Assembly (NCBI RefSeq): GCF_016811075.1 | Contig: NZ_JAFBGL010000014.1 | Coordinates: forward strand, 1 to 63,933 | DNA from: Oceaniferula flava | GTDB lineage: Bacteria > Verrucomicrobiota > Verrucomicrobiia > Verrucomicrobiales > Akkermansiaceae | DNA length: 63,933 bases | Direction of reading: 5' to 3' | Shown: positions 43,985 to 52,907 of the stretch, one piece after another | Layout: the number at the start of each line of letters is the position of its first letter | Position numbering within the stretch: the stretch's first letter is position 1 | Translations under genes and position numbers: made by a program | Notes under the pieces: generated by a model | The model's database searches: none | What the model saw: the letters and a program-made list of their open reading frames with translations, nothing else | Told to the model about the DNA's origin: nothing

Positions 43985-46900
43985 TTATTGATGCGGATGC
44001 TGTTTCAGCAGATCGGCTGGGTTCAGTAGGTCGGGCTGACCTTTGAGCTCGGCACGCACCTTCTTCACTTGCTCGGGCGATACCGAGCTCGCTTTGTTGC
44101 CAAAGCTGTTACGCACGAAGGTGAGCACGGCGGCCATTTCCTTATCGTTGAGCAGACCCTCGAATGGCGTCATCGAGCCGTTGTAGTCTTTACCCAGCAC
44201 CTTGATCGGTCCGGTGAGGCCTTTCAGGGAGAGCTTAATCAGACGCTCCGGATCCTGGGTGGCCCACTTGGTTTTGGCGATTGGTGGGAAATTGGCAGCG
44301 GGAAGCCCTTTGCCGTCGTTTTGGTGACAGGTGGCACAGTGTGCTTCACGGTGGTAGATTTCGTGTCCAGCCTTGAACAGAGCCTTGTCTGCCTTGCTCA
44401 AATACTTGGGTATTTTCACCTTTGGCTCACGAGGACCACCGTCTTGACCTTTGGCCACTTTGAGAGCGTCCTTCATCCATGAATCCACATCGCTTTGTTC
44501 GGCGACTGCGAGGATTTCATTTTTGGCAGAGCTATCATCGAGCCATGAGGCGGCGGCGATGGCTTCCAGACGGACGCGACCATGTTCATCACCAGCGGCT
44601 GTTTTCAGCAGTTTAGCTTGATTGCTGACCAAGTGACCGTTGTAGCGCAGGGCACGGACAGCAGCGGCGCGAACTTTGTAGTTCTTCGATTGCAGCAACT
44701 GGTTCAGGAGATCCTGATCGATGGCATCGTGGCCCCAGGTGACCCAGAGGGCTTCCAGCAGGTGGTGCTCGTAGTTGGCATCTGACTTATCCAGACCAGC
44801 GGTCCACTTCTTAATCGCAGCAAGGACTTCCTTGGTGTCACGACCACGAAGTTCGCGGCGGGTGCGGTAGCGGGTGCGATCTTCGTAGACCTTCAGGTTT
44901 TCCAGAAGTTCGTCGATGGATGCTCCGTCGATCTTAGCGGGTTTCACCAGATCACGTGATGGATAAGTGATGCGGTAAATGCGGCCGTGCACGTGGTCGC
45001 GATGCGGATCACGGGCGTTGTGCTGCATGTGACCGATCAGGACGTTGGACCAGTCGATGACATAGAGTGAACCATCAGGGGCGAACTCGAGGTCGACAGG
45101 GCGGAAGTTACCTTCCTCCGATTTCAGCATGTCATGGCGGAACTTGGTCTTGTAACCGGTGCCGTCGTCAGTCAGCTCGTGCTGCTTGATGCCGAGGAAT
45201 CCGATGTTGTTGTTGATCAGCAGATCTCCCTGAACTTCATCGGGGAAATGGCGGCTGGAAACGATCTCGATGCCTGAGGTAGGACGCACGCTGTTTGAGC
45301 TAATCAGGTCACGTGAGGCGTTCATGCCTTTTCCGTAGGTGGACTTGATGGTGCCGGGCATCATCCAGTTCACGCGGGTGCCTGATGTGTGCAGGAAGAA
45401 GTTCTGTCCCCACTTATCGAAGGTGATACCCCATGGGTTGGGAATATTCAGCTGAGCGGTGCGCTCGAGGTGGCGACGCTTCGGATTGTAACGGAAGAAT
45501 CCTCCGTTGGTTCCACGGTGGGTGCCGTAGACGGTTTCGACATTGGAGTGAAGGAAGACCCCTTCGCCCATGTAGATAGCACCGGATGGATCGGCGCAGA
45601 ATGCGGAGATCGCGTGGTGGGTATCGTGATCGTCAAAGCCGCTGGCGAGGTAAGTCTTCTTATCCGCCTTGCCGTCTTTGTCGGTGTCCTGAAGCAGGAT
45701 CAAGGAGTCGGCCTGGGAAACGTAGACGCCTTCAGGTGCCAGTTCGAATCCGATGCTGAGGTGCAGCTTGTCATAGAAAACCGTTTGCTTGTCGGCTTTG
45801 CCGTCGTTGTCGGTGTCTTCAAAGATGAGCAGCTTGTCCTGGGGACGTGGGTCACCGGGTTTCCAGTGTGGATAGGAAGGCATGCAAGCTACCCAGAGGC
45901 GGCCTTTGCCATCGAATGACATTTGTACTGGGTTCGCCAGGTCAGGGAACTGTTTCTCATCGGCGAAGAGCTCGATTTTGTAACCTTCGGGAACCTTGAG
46001 CTTCTTGAGAGTTTCCTTACCAGTGAGATACTCAGTGTTACCGTTTTTCTTGGACGGCTTGTAGTTGGTGGGGACTTCAGGAAGTTTGTGCGTTTTGGCA
46101 TCGGCCTTGGTGAGGTCTGATTTCTCACCTTTCAGTGCACGCCAGACGGCCCAATCGCGAAGCTCAGCCATTTCGGCAAGTTTCTTCAGTTCGTCCGGGT
46201 AGTTCTGAGGACCGTAAGGTTTGTAACGACGACCGTAAACGTGGACACCGTTAGGAATCTTGTAAAGGTTGTGCCAGACCCAGTTCTTCTCAGCCACGGC
46301 AGCGTGCACGAGTTTTTCGTGGGTGCGGTCGGCTGATTTCTTACCGTAGAGGTCGTCGGCAAGACGGCCGGCAAGCCACTTGTAACCTTTGTCATTGAGC
46401 AGCGCACCATCGATGGTGAGTGGCTCCTTGGCAGAATCGAAAACCGCCTTGGATGGGGAGAAGGCATCGACGAAGAGCACACCCTTGTCTGCGCAAACTT
46501 CTTTCATCGCCTTGGTGTAGAGAGCCAAGTTCTCGTTCTGGGTGTCACCCTTGGGAGTGTGGTGGGTAGCAGAGAGATCTTGCACGGCGGTGGGGGAGAC
46601 GATCGCCAGTTGCGGCGCGCTCTTGCCATCGTATTGCTGCTTCAGCGTGTGATCGATGAAGGCGGCGAGCTCTTTCTTGTAGCGATCCACATCAGCGGCG
46701 CCACCGAAGGAAGAGTTGTAGCCAAAGAATGCGATGATGGTGTCCGGCTTGAGGCGGTTCAACCATTGATCGGGAGTTTCGTAGTGGCCTTTGCTGCCGG
46801 TTTTGTTCTGCAGCTCTTTGGGAACGAGGTCTTTGGCACCGGGGAAGGCGTATTGACCGTCGTAGTCGCGACCTGGCTGTGGGCGGAATCCGGGGGTGTT

Positions 46901-48097
46901 ACCCTCGTCCGCGATGTTGCGAATGGTGAGTTTTTTACCGGGAAAACGCAGTTGCAGCTCAGTTTCGAAATGGCTGTGTTTCACCATGCGTGAGGCCATT
47001 CCTGCGCCGAGGATCACAATGTTGCCATTTTGCTTGGCTTCCAGAGTGCCTGCCTGACCGGTGACACCGGCAGCGCCCTTGACTCCCGCGGCGGCATCAC
47101 CGGGGATGAAGAAGGCTGGCTTTTTGCCCTTTTTGAATTTCTTGAATCCGTAGAAGGTTGGCTGGTAGCCGGCAGGGACATCGACCACGGCCTTGGCGGG
47201 AACTTCGAGTTCGAGGCCCCAGTAGCACGCGTTGACAACCAAGCGACGAAGGTTGGCATCATCCAAGTCGCTGGCAGCGCCCATGGTGGTGTTGAAAATG
47301 CGATTGGTTTTCCCTTCTTCGTTTTTGTGAAGCTTGGTCCAAGCGACGGGCTGGATGGGATCGTTTTTCTTGCCTTCGACGGCTTCGGAGTTTGGCTCAA
47401 GAGTCTTGGTCACCACACCGCGCAGCAGCACGTTCACTTCCTTTGGAGGACGTGCAGTGTAAACGTCCGACTCGGCAAAAATCGTGCCGACGCCGTTGAG
47501 GATGGCGTGATCTTTGTTGGCCTCTTCCACGATGGTGCGAGTGCCCTCGACCTTGTGTTTGCCGTGGTGAGCGATCCAGGTCATGCCGAACAGCTGCTGT
47601 CCGAAGCCACCTTTCCAGCCGGTGTCTTCCTTGGCATTGAAAGAATACTTTGCCCACTTGCTGTTTTTGCCGAACTTGAACCCGTGGTTTGAGGTGCGCA
47701 GGGTGACAAATGGCACGCCACGTTTGTAAGCCGCATCAAACTTCTCCATGGCATCATCACCCCAGCCACGGAAGCGGATGGAGGTCACGATCAGGTCCGC
47801 AGAGTCGAGCGACTCGGGGTGCGACAAGCTTTTCTGGTTATTGGGGTCTACGTTGCCCTTGTCGTCCAAGGAGAAAAGCACACTGCATTTGAAGCCGTGA
47901 TGCTTGGAGAGAAGCTGGCCGAGCATGGGCATGGCTTCCTCGGAGCGATACTCCTCGTCACCTGCGATCAGCACGATGTGTTTCCCTTTGCCGGGGCCTT
48001 CACCGCCCTCGAAGACGAGGTGGTCGGCAGGTTGAGCCGCATACAGTGACGATGCCGTTAGCGTCGCAGCGGTGAATAAAGTGATGACTGGTTTCAT
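43985..48097 (-). CDS. ThuA / SGNH hydrolase / PVC-type dehydrogenase / HEAT / cytochrome c fusion
   Basis: A 1370-residue secreted protein. Order: signal peptide (1-20); ThuA-like domain (about 38-300, HIVLIAGDEEYRSEEAMPML); SGNH/GDSL hydrolase-like domain (about 359-600, NIVILGAGMASRM, FFGYNSSFGG); PVC-type membrane-bound dehydrogenase beta-propeller (about 705-1060, VPEGYKIELFADEKQF); HEAT-like repeats (about 1080-1225); cytochrome c (C1254-AT-C1257-H1258, GHEIYHREAHCATCH). Known for these families: ThuA acts on 3-keto sugars, and the propeller with cytochrome c is thought to oxidise sugars. Three enzymatic domains plus an electron carrier in one chain is unusual. It follows the SDR gene by 56 nt and ends in a strong terminator, so it belongs to the LsrF-like gene run. 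Confidence 0.9.
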   Translation of the reverse strand: MKPVITLFTAATLTASSLYAAQPADHLVFEGGEGPGKGKHIVLIAGDEEYRSEEAMPMLGQLLSKHHGFKCSVLFSLDDKGNVDPNNQKSLSHPESLDSADLIVTSIRFRGWGDDAMEKFDAAYKRGVPFVTLRTSNHGFKFGKNSKWAKYSFNAKEDTGWKGGFGQQLFGMTWIAHHGKHKVEGTRTIVEEANKDHAILNGVGTIFAESDVYTARPPKEVNVLLRGVVTKTLEPNSEAVEGKKNDPIQPVAWTKLHKNEEGKTNRIFNTTMGAASDLDDANLRRLVVNACYWGLELEVPAKAVVDVPAGYQPTFYGFKKFKKGKKPAFFIPGDAAAGVKGAAGVTGQAGTLEAKQNGNIVILGAGMASRMVKHSHFETELQLRFPGKKLTIRNIADEGNTPGFRPQPGRDYDGQYAFPGAKDLVPKELQNKTGSKGHYETPDQWLNRLKPDTIIAFFGYNSSFGGAADVDRYKKELAAFIDHTLKQQYDGKSAPQLAIVSPTAVQDLSATHHTPKGDTQNENLALYTKAMKEVCADKGVLFVDAFSPSKAVFDSAKEPLTIDGALLNDKGYKWLAGRLADDLYGKKSADRTHEKLVHAAVAEKNWVWHNLYKIPNGVHVYGRRYKPYGPQNYPDELKKLAEMAELRDWAVWRALKGEKSDLTKADAKTHKLPEVPTNYKPSKKNGNTEYLTGKETLKKLKVPEGYKIELFADEKQFPDLANPVQMSFDGKGRLWVACMPSYPHWKPGDPRPQDKLLIFEDTDNDGKADKQTVFYDKLHLSIGFELAPEGVYVSQADSLILLQDTDKDGKADKKTYLASGFDDHDTHHAISAFCADPSGAIYMGEGVFLHSNVETVYGTHRGTNGGFFRYNPKRRHLERTAQLNIPNPWGITFDKWGQNFFLHTSGTRVNWMMPGTIKSTYGKGMNASRDLISSNSVRPTSGIEIVSSRHFPDEVQGDLLINNNIGFLGIKQHELTDDGTGYKTKFRHDMLKSEEGNFRPVDLEFAPDGSLYVIDWSNVLIGHMQHNARDPHRDHVHGRIYRITYPSRDLVKPAKIDGASIDELLENLKVYEDRTRYRTRRELRGRDTKEVLAAIKKWTAGLDKSDANYEHHLLEALWVTWGHDAIDQDLLNQLLQSKNYKVRAAAVRALRYNGHLVSNQAKLLKTAAGDEHGRVRLEAIAAASWLDDSSAKNEILAVAEQSDVDSWMKDALKVAKGQDGGPREPKVKIPKYLSKADKALFKAGHEIYHREAHCATCHQNDGKGLPAANFPPIAKTKWATQDPERLIKLSLKGLTGPIKVLGKDYNGSMTPFEGLLNDKEMAAVLTFVRNSFGNKASSVSPEQVKKVRAELKGQPDLLNPADLLKQHPHQ

Positions 48098-48153
48098 AAT
48101 ATGGTAAACTTAGATGCGTTTTGGGGATTCTAATTCTTTCAATCGTGACGCGA

Positions 48154-48981
48154 TTAGATGACGCGATCGTTACCACCGTCGATTGGGATCTGAGCACCGG
48201 TGGTGGCTTTGAACGCAGGCCCGGCGACCGTGCTGACCATCAGGGCGATATCAGTGGATTTGATTTCGGTGCGCAGCAGGTTTTTGGTTTTGTATTCCTG
48301 CACGGTCATGCCGTAGCGATCGGCGGACTTTTTCAGAGCTTCTTCGGTCCAGATTTCGGTATCGAAGACAGCATCCGGGTGCAGGGTGTTGACGCGCACT
48401 CCGAAGGGAGCGAGCTCAAGAGCAGCCACACGAGCCAGCTGGGTAACACCGGCTTTGGTCACCGAGTAAGCGGCGGCGCCAGGCCCGGGTGCGCTGAAGT
48501 TCCGCGAGCCGATGATGATGATGGAGGCATCGATCCCTTCCTTGAGATAGGGGATGGAGAAACGCAGAAAGCGCTGGGTCGCGGTGAGGTTGATCTTCAT
48601 GTGCAGATCCCAGCTGTCACCGAGGACATCGATGTATTCACCGGATTTGAAAATTCCGGCGTTGGCGACCACGATATCGAGTCCACCGTGATCGGCGACC
48701 ACTTGGTCGACCGCGGCTTCCAAGGCAGCGTCATCGGTGATGTCGCAGACCACGCCGCTGAGGCCTTCGCCTTGCAGGTTTTCGGTGATGGCGGGGTTGA
48801 TGTCCATGCCGACGACGATGGCGCCGTCTGCGTGAAGTTTCTCAGCCGTGGCTCGGCCAATGCCGCCACAGGCACCGGTCACGATGGCCACTTTACCGGC
48901 GTGAGGTTTCAGGGGATCGGACTGATCGGCGGAGAAGCTGGCTTTGCGAGCTTTGGCTTTTTCTAGAAGTTCTTGAGACAT
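48154..48981 (-). CDS. Short-chain dehydrogenase, C-terminal RhaD/DH-like
   Basis: The 275 residues contain TGACGGIG (35-42), D60 after the second strand (VVGMDIN, suggesting NAD), VANAGI (105-110) and Y172-S-V-T-K176. The C-terminal NLLRTEIKSTDIA and PIDGGNDRVI resemble the dehydrogenase part of the bifunctional rhamnulose-1-phosphate aldolase/alcohol dehydrogenases, hinting at a sugar-phosphate-derived alcohol or keto substrate. It starts 21 nt after the RPE-like gene stop, so it is within the operon. Confidence 0.9.
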   Translation of the reverse strand: MSQELLEKAKARKASFSADQSDPLKPHAGKVAIVTGACGGIGRATAEKLHADGAIVVGMDINPAITENLQGEGLSGVVCDITDDAALEAAVDQVVADHGGLDIVVANAGIFKSGEYIDVLGDSWDLHMKINLTATQRFLRFSIPYLKEGIDASIIIIGSRNFSAPGPGAAAYSVTKAGVTQLARVAALELAPFGVRVNTLHPDAVFDTEIWTEEALKKSADRYGMTVQEYKTKNLLRTEIKSTDIALMVSTVAGPAFKATTGAQIPIDGGNDRVI

Positions 48982-49002
48982 AATTTGAAATGAGGGTGGG
49001 GG

Positions 49003-49692
49003 TTACTGGTTGTTGATGGAAGCGGTCATCGCTTGGATGTTGGCTGATGGATCGACACCGTCGAAAATGGCGGAGCCGGTGACGATGAGGTCGGACTGCA
49101 TTGCGGCGAGCTCGCCGACGTTGTCCTTCTTCACCGCACCATCGATCGCAAGCACAAGTTCAGGTTTGGCATCGCGCAGTTGGCTGATGCGATCGGCCAC
49201 GACATCGAAGTATGTTTGTTTACCAGTGTCAGGTCCGATGGAAAGGAGGAAAACCACATCGCAGAGGTCGAGGTAAGGCAGCAGCTCCTCGATGGGTGTG
49301 GTGGGGTAAATGCCGGCACTGGCCAGGCAGCCCGCTTCGCGGATGCTGGTGAGGGTGGCGGCGACATCATCGCATTGTTCAATCTGCACGGTGATGATGT
49401 CTGCTCCGGCAGCGGCGAAATCGGCCACGTGCTTCTCAGGATGGGAGGTCAGCAGGTGGACGTCTTTCAGGAGGTCGGTTTTCAGTCCGGCGAGGAAGCC
49501 GGATCCGACGGAAATCTTGGGCCACACAGTGCCGTCCATGACATCGAGATGGAGTAGCTGAATGCCCTCGCTCTCAAGGATCTGAATATCGTTGGCTTGG
49601 TGCATCATGTCACCGGTCAGGGTGCCAATGCTAAGCTGGGGAGCTCCGCTGGTGACGGACTTCAGGCGGTCGAGTTTGTCGCTGTGTGGCAT
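49003..49692 (-). CDS. Ribulose-phosphate 3-epimerase family protein
   Basis: The 229 residues form an RPE-like TIM barrel. The metal ligand set is present: H48 and D50 in LHLDVMDG, H79 in DVHLLTSHP and D184 in AIDGAVK. The canonical second-Gly loop is SIGPDTGKQTYFD rather than NPGFGGQ, and the N-terminal SILSAD is SIGTLTGD, so the substrate may differ from ribulose-5-phosphate. It is separated from the LsrF-like gene by a strong hairpin (49700-49740). Confidence 0.88.
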   Translation of the reverse strand: MPHSDKLDRLKSVTSGAPQLSIGTLTGDMMHQANDIQILESEGIQLLHLDVMDGTVWPKISVGSGFLAGLKTDLLKDVHLLTSHPEKHVADFAAAGADIITVQIEQCDDVAATLTSIREAGCLASAGIYPTTPIEELLPYLDLCDVVFLLSIGPDTGKQTYFDVVADRISQLRDAKPELVLAIDGAVKKDNVGELAAMQSDLIVTGSAIFDGVDPSANIQAMTASINNQ

Positions 49693-49699
49693 AATCTTG

Positions 49700-49740
49700 A
49701 AAAAAAGTGAATCCGGCCGATCGCAGGGATCGGCCGGATT
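49700..49740 (-). terminator. Intercistronic hairpin between lsrF-like and RPE-like genes
   Basis: AATCCGGCCGATC (49710-49722) pairs perfectly with GATCGGCCGGATT (49728-49740), followed on the minus strand by CAC and seven T. This is a good intrinsic terminator or stabilising hairpin inside the gene run; it may lower expression of the downstream three genes. Confidence 0.8.
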
Positions 49741-49752
49741 GCTGATTGTTTG

Positions 49753-50631
49753 TTAGGCTTCGTTCTTCACGGTGTTGAAGACGTCGAATGCCTCGGCTGG
49801 AGTGGCGTTGTTGTGCACCACTTCCTTCACGGCTTTCATCATCGCGAGGGGAGCCTCGGACTGGAAGACGTTGCGGCCCATGTCGACACCTGCGGCGCCG
49901 CACTGGATCGCTTTGTGGCAGAGCTCGAGAGCTTCGAGCTCAGGAAGCTTCTTACCACCGGCGATGACCACAGGAACGGGGCAGGCTGCCACGACGTTCT
50001 CGAAGCCTTCGGTGTAGTATGTTTTCACGATGGAAGCACCGTTCTCAGCGCAAACGCGGGAAGCGAGGCCGAAGTAACGTGAGTCACGAGCCATGTCTTT
50101 ACCCACGGCGGTCACACCCATGACGGGGATGCCGTATTTGTTTCCGATATCGACCAGCTTGCTGAAGTTGGCGATGGTGGATGCCTCGGTGTCGGCATCA
50201 CCGATGGCGAGCATAGCGGCCATGGCGGATACGTTCATGCTGATGGCTTCCGCTTCGGAAATGAGCACGTTGTGGTTCATTTCGGTGAGGATGGTGGTGC
50301 CGGTATCTGTGCGCAGACAGATTGGCTTGGTGTTTTCCGCAGGGATGGAGGTGCGGATCATGCCGCGGCAACCCATCAAGCAGTCAGCTTCCTCGGCGAG
50401 AGGAGCGATGTTGAGGTCGATGCGCTCAAGACCGGAAGTGGGTCCCATGAGGAAACCGTGGTCGAAAGCAAGCATCACGGTGCGTCCGGACTTGCGGTTG
50501 AAGATGCGAGACATGCGGTTTTTTACGCCCCAGGAAGCACTGTTCATGCCTTTGAGGTAAAACTTGCTGGTGTCTGCGGGTGTGTTGAGACCGAAGTTGT
50601 CTCCGTCTCTGATGTCGTCTAAGTCAGCCAT
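49753..50631 (-). CDS. LsrF-type aldolase/thiolase (AI-2 thiolase family)
   Basis: LsrF cleaves 3-hydroxy-5-phosphonooxypentane-2,4-dione to DHAP and acetyl-CoA in AI-2 degradation. The 292 residues begin MADLDDIRDG and share TVMLAFDHG, GPTSGLERIDLNIAPL, VGKDMARDSRYF, CPVPVVIAGGKKLPE and GAAGVDMGRNVFQS with E. coli LsrF; K203 in IVKTYY aligns with the Schiff-base lysine. The whole-length likeness is strong, but none of lsrK, lsrR, lsrACDB or lsrG is near. Instead it is flanked by UPF0261 and a PEP-hydrolase-like gene. The reaction is probably of the same type on a related substrate. Confidence 0.9.
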   Translation of the reverse strand: MADLDDIRDGDNFGLNTPADTSKFYLKGMNSASWGVKNRMSRIFNRKSGRTVMLAFDHGFLMGPTSGLERIDLNIAPLAEEADCLMGCRGMIRTSIPAENTKPICLRTDTGTTILTEMNHNVLISEAEAISMNVSAMAAMLAIGDADTEASTIANFSKLVDIGNKYGIPVMGVTAVGKDMARDSRYFGLASRVCAENGASIVKTYYTEGFENVVAACPVPVVIAGGKKLPELEALELCHKAIQCGAAGVDMGRNVFQSEAPLAMMKAVKEVVHNNATPAEAFDVFNTVKNEA

Positions 50632-50694
50632 AGTATTGGTATTGGGTTAGTTGTGGTGGTTAGGGTTGTGTTTTCTAGGAAAGAAAGGGTGTTG

Positions 50695-51912
50695 TTAGGC
50701 CTCGATCATGCTGATCAGCTTGGCCACTGCGGTCTCGACAAATTTCGGATCTTCCGCGGTGAGCTCAAGTGCTTCCACTTCCACTTGTGATGGAAGTTCC
50801 TTCTGGAGCGCGTCCCAGTAGGCGGCGTCGAGGTCGGTGTTGTAAAGCTCACCACCTTCGGCCGAGTAGCTCGACACACCTTTGAGGGGCATGAGGAAGG
50901 CGGTGTTCTTTTGGGAGTATTGCAGGCGCTCGCCGATGCAGGCGGCGACTCTGGCTTGTTCCTCGGCATTGAGGCGGGGAACAAAGACATAGGGGGTGTG
51001 CCAGGTGATCTGGTGGTCTTCGTAGCCGGCAGGAACCTGGCTGGGTTTGTCGACCAAGATCCCGAGGTGCTCGGACCCGCCGGGGCAGATGACCTGCGGC
51101 AGTCCCAGCTTACCGGCGACCGTGAGGCGGTCTGGTCCGCTGGAGCGCAGGGCTCCGAATACTCCGTCGGCAATTTCACCCATGGCGTAATCGAAGACGG
51201 CGGTGATGATGCCTTCGCGCATCATCTGCTCCATGGCTTCGCCACCGGCACCAATGGCATGGAAGGTGATCACCTCGTAGCCTGCGTCTTCGAACAGCTT
51301 GATGGCATGCATCGCGCCCTTGGTGAGCACGCCGAGATTGGACATGCCGATCACGCCTTTGGCTTCGGACTTGGTGATGCTGCGCTCCACCTGTGCCATG
51401 CCCCAAGCGGCTGCGGCGGCATTGGCAAGGATCTTGCGGGAGAAAACGTTCAGTCCGAGGATGTCGGATACCGCGAACATCATGGTGATGTCCTTGATGC
51501 CGACAAAGGGGCCGACGTCGCCGGAGGCGGCGGTGGACAGCATCACCTTCGGGAAGCCGTAGGGCAGGGCCTGAAGGATGGGCGCGCAGGCGGATGTGCC
51601 CTGGGTGCCGCCGAGGGTGACAATGCCATCGATTTTACCATCTTCCTGCAGTCCGGTGATGACCTTGGTGGCACCGGCGAGGATGAATGGGCTGGCTTTT
51701 TCGCGGCTGGGGTTTTCCAACAGCTCGGCCAGATTGCCACCACCGGTGCTGACGATTTCCTCTTTGGAAATGTCAGCCTGAATCGAAGAATCACCAACCA
51801 GACCGATATCGATCAGTAGGGCTTTGCCGCCGAGGCGTTCGATTTCCTGACGCATGAAGTCAGCTTCATCGGCCTTGGTGTCGAGGGTGGCGAGGATGGC
51901 GATTGTTTTCAT
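50695..51912 (-). CDS. UPF0261 / Tm-1-like ATP-binding domain protein
   Basis: The 405 residues begin MKTIAILATLDTKADEADFM, then ADISKEEIVSTGGGNLAELL, VTLGGTQGTSACAPIL and LSTAASGDVGPFVGIKDITMMFAV: the two-domain UPF0261 family, related to the N-terminal half of plant Tm-1. A phosphate-binding glycine pattern is visible in each half. The enzymatic role is unsettled. In plants and fungi the family is fused to the PEP-hydrolase-like domain that the adjacent gene encodes, so the two gene products probably act together. I chose ATG 51912; the longer frame to 52095 overlaps the upstream gene out of frame. It starts 28 nt after the upstream stop. Confidence 0.88.
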   Translation of the reverse strand: MKTIAILATLDTKADEADFMRQEIERLGGKALLIDIGLVGDSSIQADISKEEIVSTGGGNLAELLENPSREKASPFILAGATKVITGLQEDGKIDGIVTLGGTQGTSACAPILQALPYGFPKVMLSTAASGDVGPFVGIKDITMMFAVSDILGLNVFSRKILANAAAAAWGMAQVERSITKSEAKGVIGMSNLGVLTKGAMHAIKLFEDAGYEVITFHAIGAGGEAMEQMMREGIITAVFDYAMGEIADGVFGALRSSGPDRLTVAGKLGLPQVICPGGSEHLGILVDKPSQVPAGYEDHQITWHTPYVFVPRLNAEEQARVAACIGERLQYSQKNTAFLMPLKGVSSYSAEGGELYNTDLDAAYWDALQKELPSQVEVEALELTAEDPKFVETAVAKLISMIEA

Positions 51913-51940
51913 AAGGTGGGTGGCTGGTGAGAGGGGGTGA

Positions 51941-52801
51941 TTATTTGGAAAAGCGCAGATCGGCGAAGTCTTTGGCTGCTTTGGAAACAGCCTGCTCCAC
52001 AGGCAGACGCTCAGTGGACGAACCGGTCCAGAAGCCGTGTCCAGTGGTGTTATCGAGGATATACTGGGCGTCGGCTGGTTTTTCCAGAGCCGCACCGTGG
52101 GCGACGAGAATGACGTCCGGGTGCACCTCGCGGCACTTGGCGTAGGCTTCCTCAGTGACGGCTGCTGTTTCGTCCAGAGTCATGCCGCCGGAGTAACCTT
52201 TGAGGCCACCCTGGGTCGTTCCGGCGTGGAAGCAGAAGATGTGTGGCTTGGCTTCGCCGCAGATGCGAACGGAGTCTTCCAGAGTGAAACCGAGACCGAC
52301 GGAAACCATGTCCATTTCCTCACGGGCGTATTTCAGCATTTCGATTTCATTGTCGAGGGTGATGCCCGCGGAGCTCATCACTTTGAAGATTTCGGAGTCC
52401 TTATCGACGTATGAGATGGACGGTCCGATGTTGGAGACCGAGTTGACACCCATGTCCTTGCACTGCTGGAGCACCATGTGCATGTCTTTCAGTGGGTCGT
52501 TGGCGTTGAGGCAGGCGCAGACGAATGCTTTACCGTCGAGTGCCGGCATGATGTCTTCGCGGGTGTAGTCGAGCGTCTGCTTGTTGGAGTCGAGGATGGG
52601 CCACATCATGGACATGGTGCCCATGCCGTTGGCGCGCAGGCGGGCTCCGGAGAAGGTGTTGATGCAGTCGGTGCCAGCCGCTTCCTGAAGCTTGGCGACC
52701 AGGCCGCTACCCGCTGAGGAGATCATGATAGGCTCGCGAGCGTCGACTTTGCGCTTGAGGTTCGCCAGGATTTGTTCGGTGGAAATGCGTTTTGTAATCA
52801 T
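51941..52801 (-). CDS. Phosphoenolpyruvate hydrolase-like TIM-barrel protein
   Basis: The 286 residues match the PEP-hydrolase-like family (PF09370 type): REPIMISSAGSGLVAKL, INTFSGARLRANGMG, MWPILDSNKQTLDY and CFHAGTTQGGLKGYSGGMTLDETA. It is the second half of the plant Tm-1 architecture. No activity can be proved from sequence; a role on a phosphorylated carboxylic acid is inferred. It is the first gene of the downstream operon, 106 nt after the AraC-type regulator stop; that gap should hold the promoter. Confidence 0.88.
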   Translation of the reverse strand: MITKRISTEQILANLKRKVDAREPIMISSAGSGLVAKLQEAAGTDCINTFSGARLRANGMGTMSMMWPILDSNKQTLDYTREDIMPALDGKAFVCACLNANDPLKDMHMVLQQCKDMGVNSVSNIGPSISYVDKDSEIFKVMSSAGITLDNEIEMLKYAREEMDMVSVGLGFTLEDSVRICGEAKPHIFCFHAGTTQGGLKGYSGGMTLDETAAVTEEAYAKCREVHPDVILVAHGAALEKPADAQYILDNTTGHGFWTGSSTERLPVEQAVSKAAKDFADLRFSK

Positions 52802-52907
52802 AATGATGAAATAGGTTAATGCCTAGTGTTGCGTCTATTTCTAGGTCAGATGGCTTGGGTTGTCATGAAAAATCAGTGCAAAATTATGTATAAAATGGTC
52901 AGGTGGC

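Noticed and set aside
44069-47892. Several plus-strand ORFs inside the ThuA-fusion gene
   Set aside because: All are shadows of a gene with multiple strong domain matches on the minus strand.
49753-50631. Complete AI-2 (Lsr) quorum-sensing degradation system
   Set aside because: Only an LsrF-type protein is seen; no lsrK, lsrR, lsrACDB, lsrG or luxS in the window, so AI-2 function cannot be claimed.
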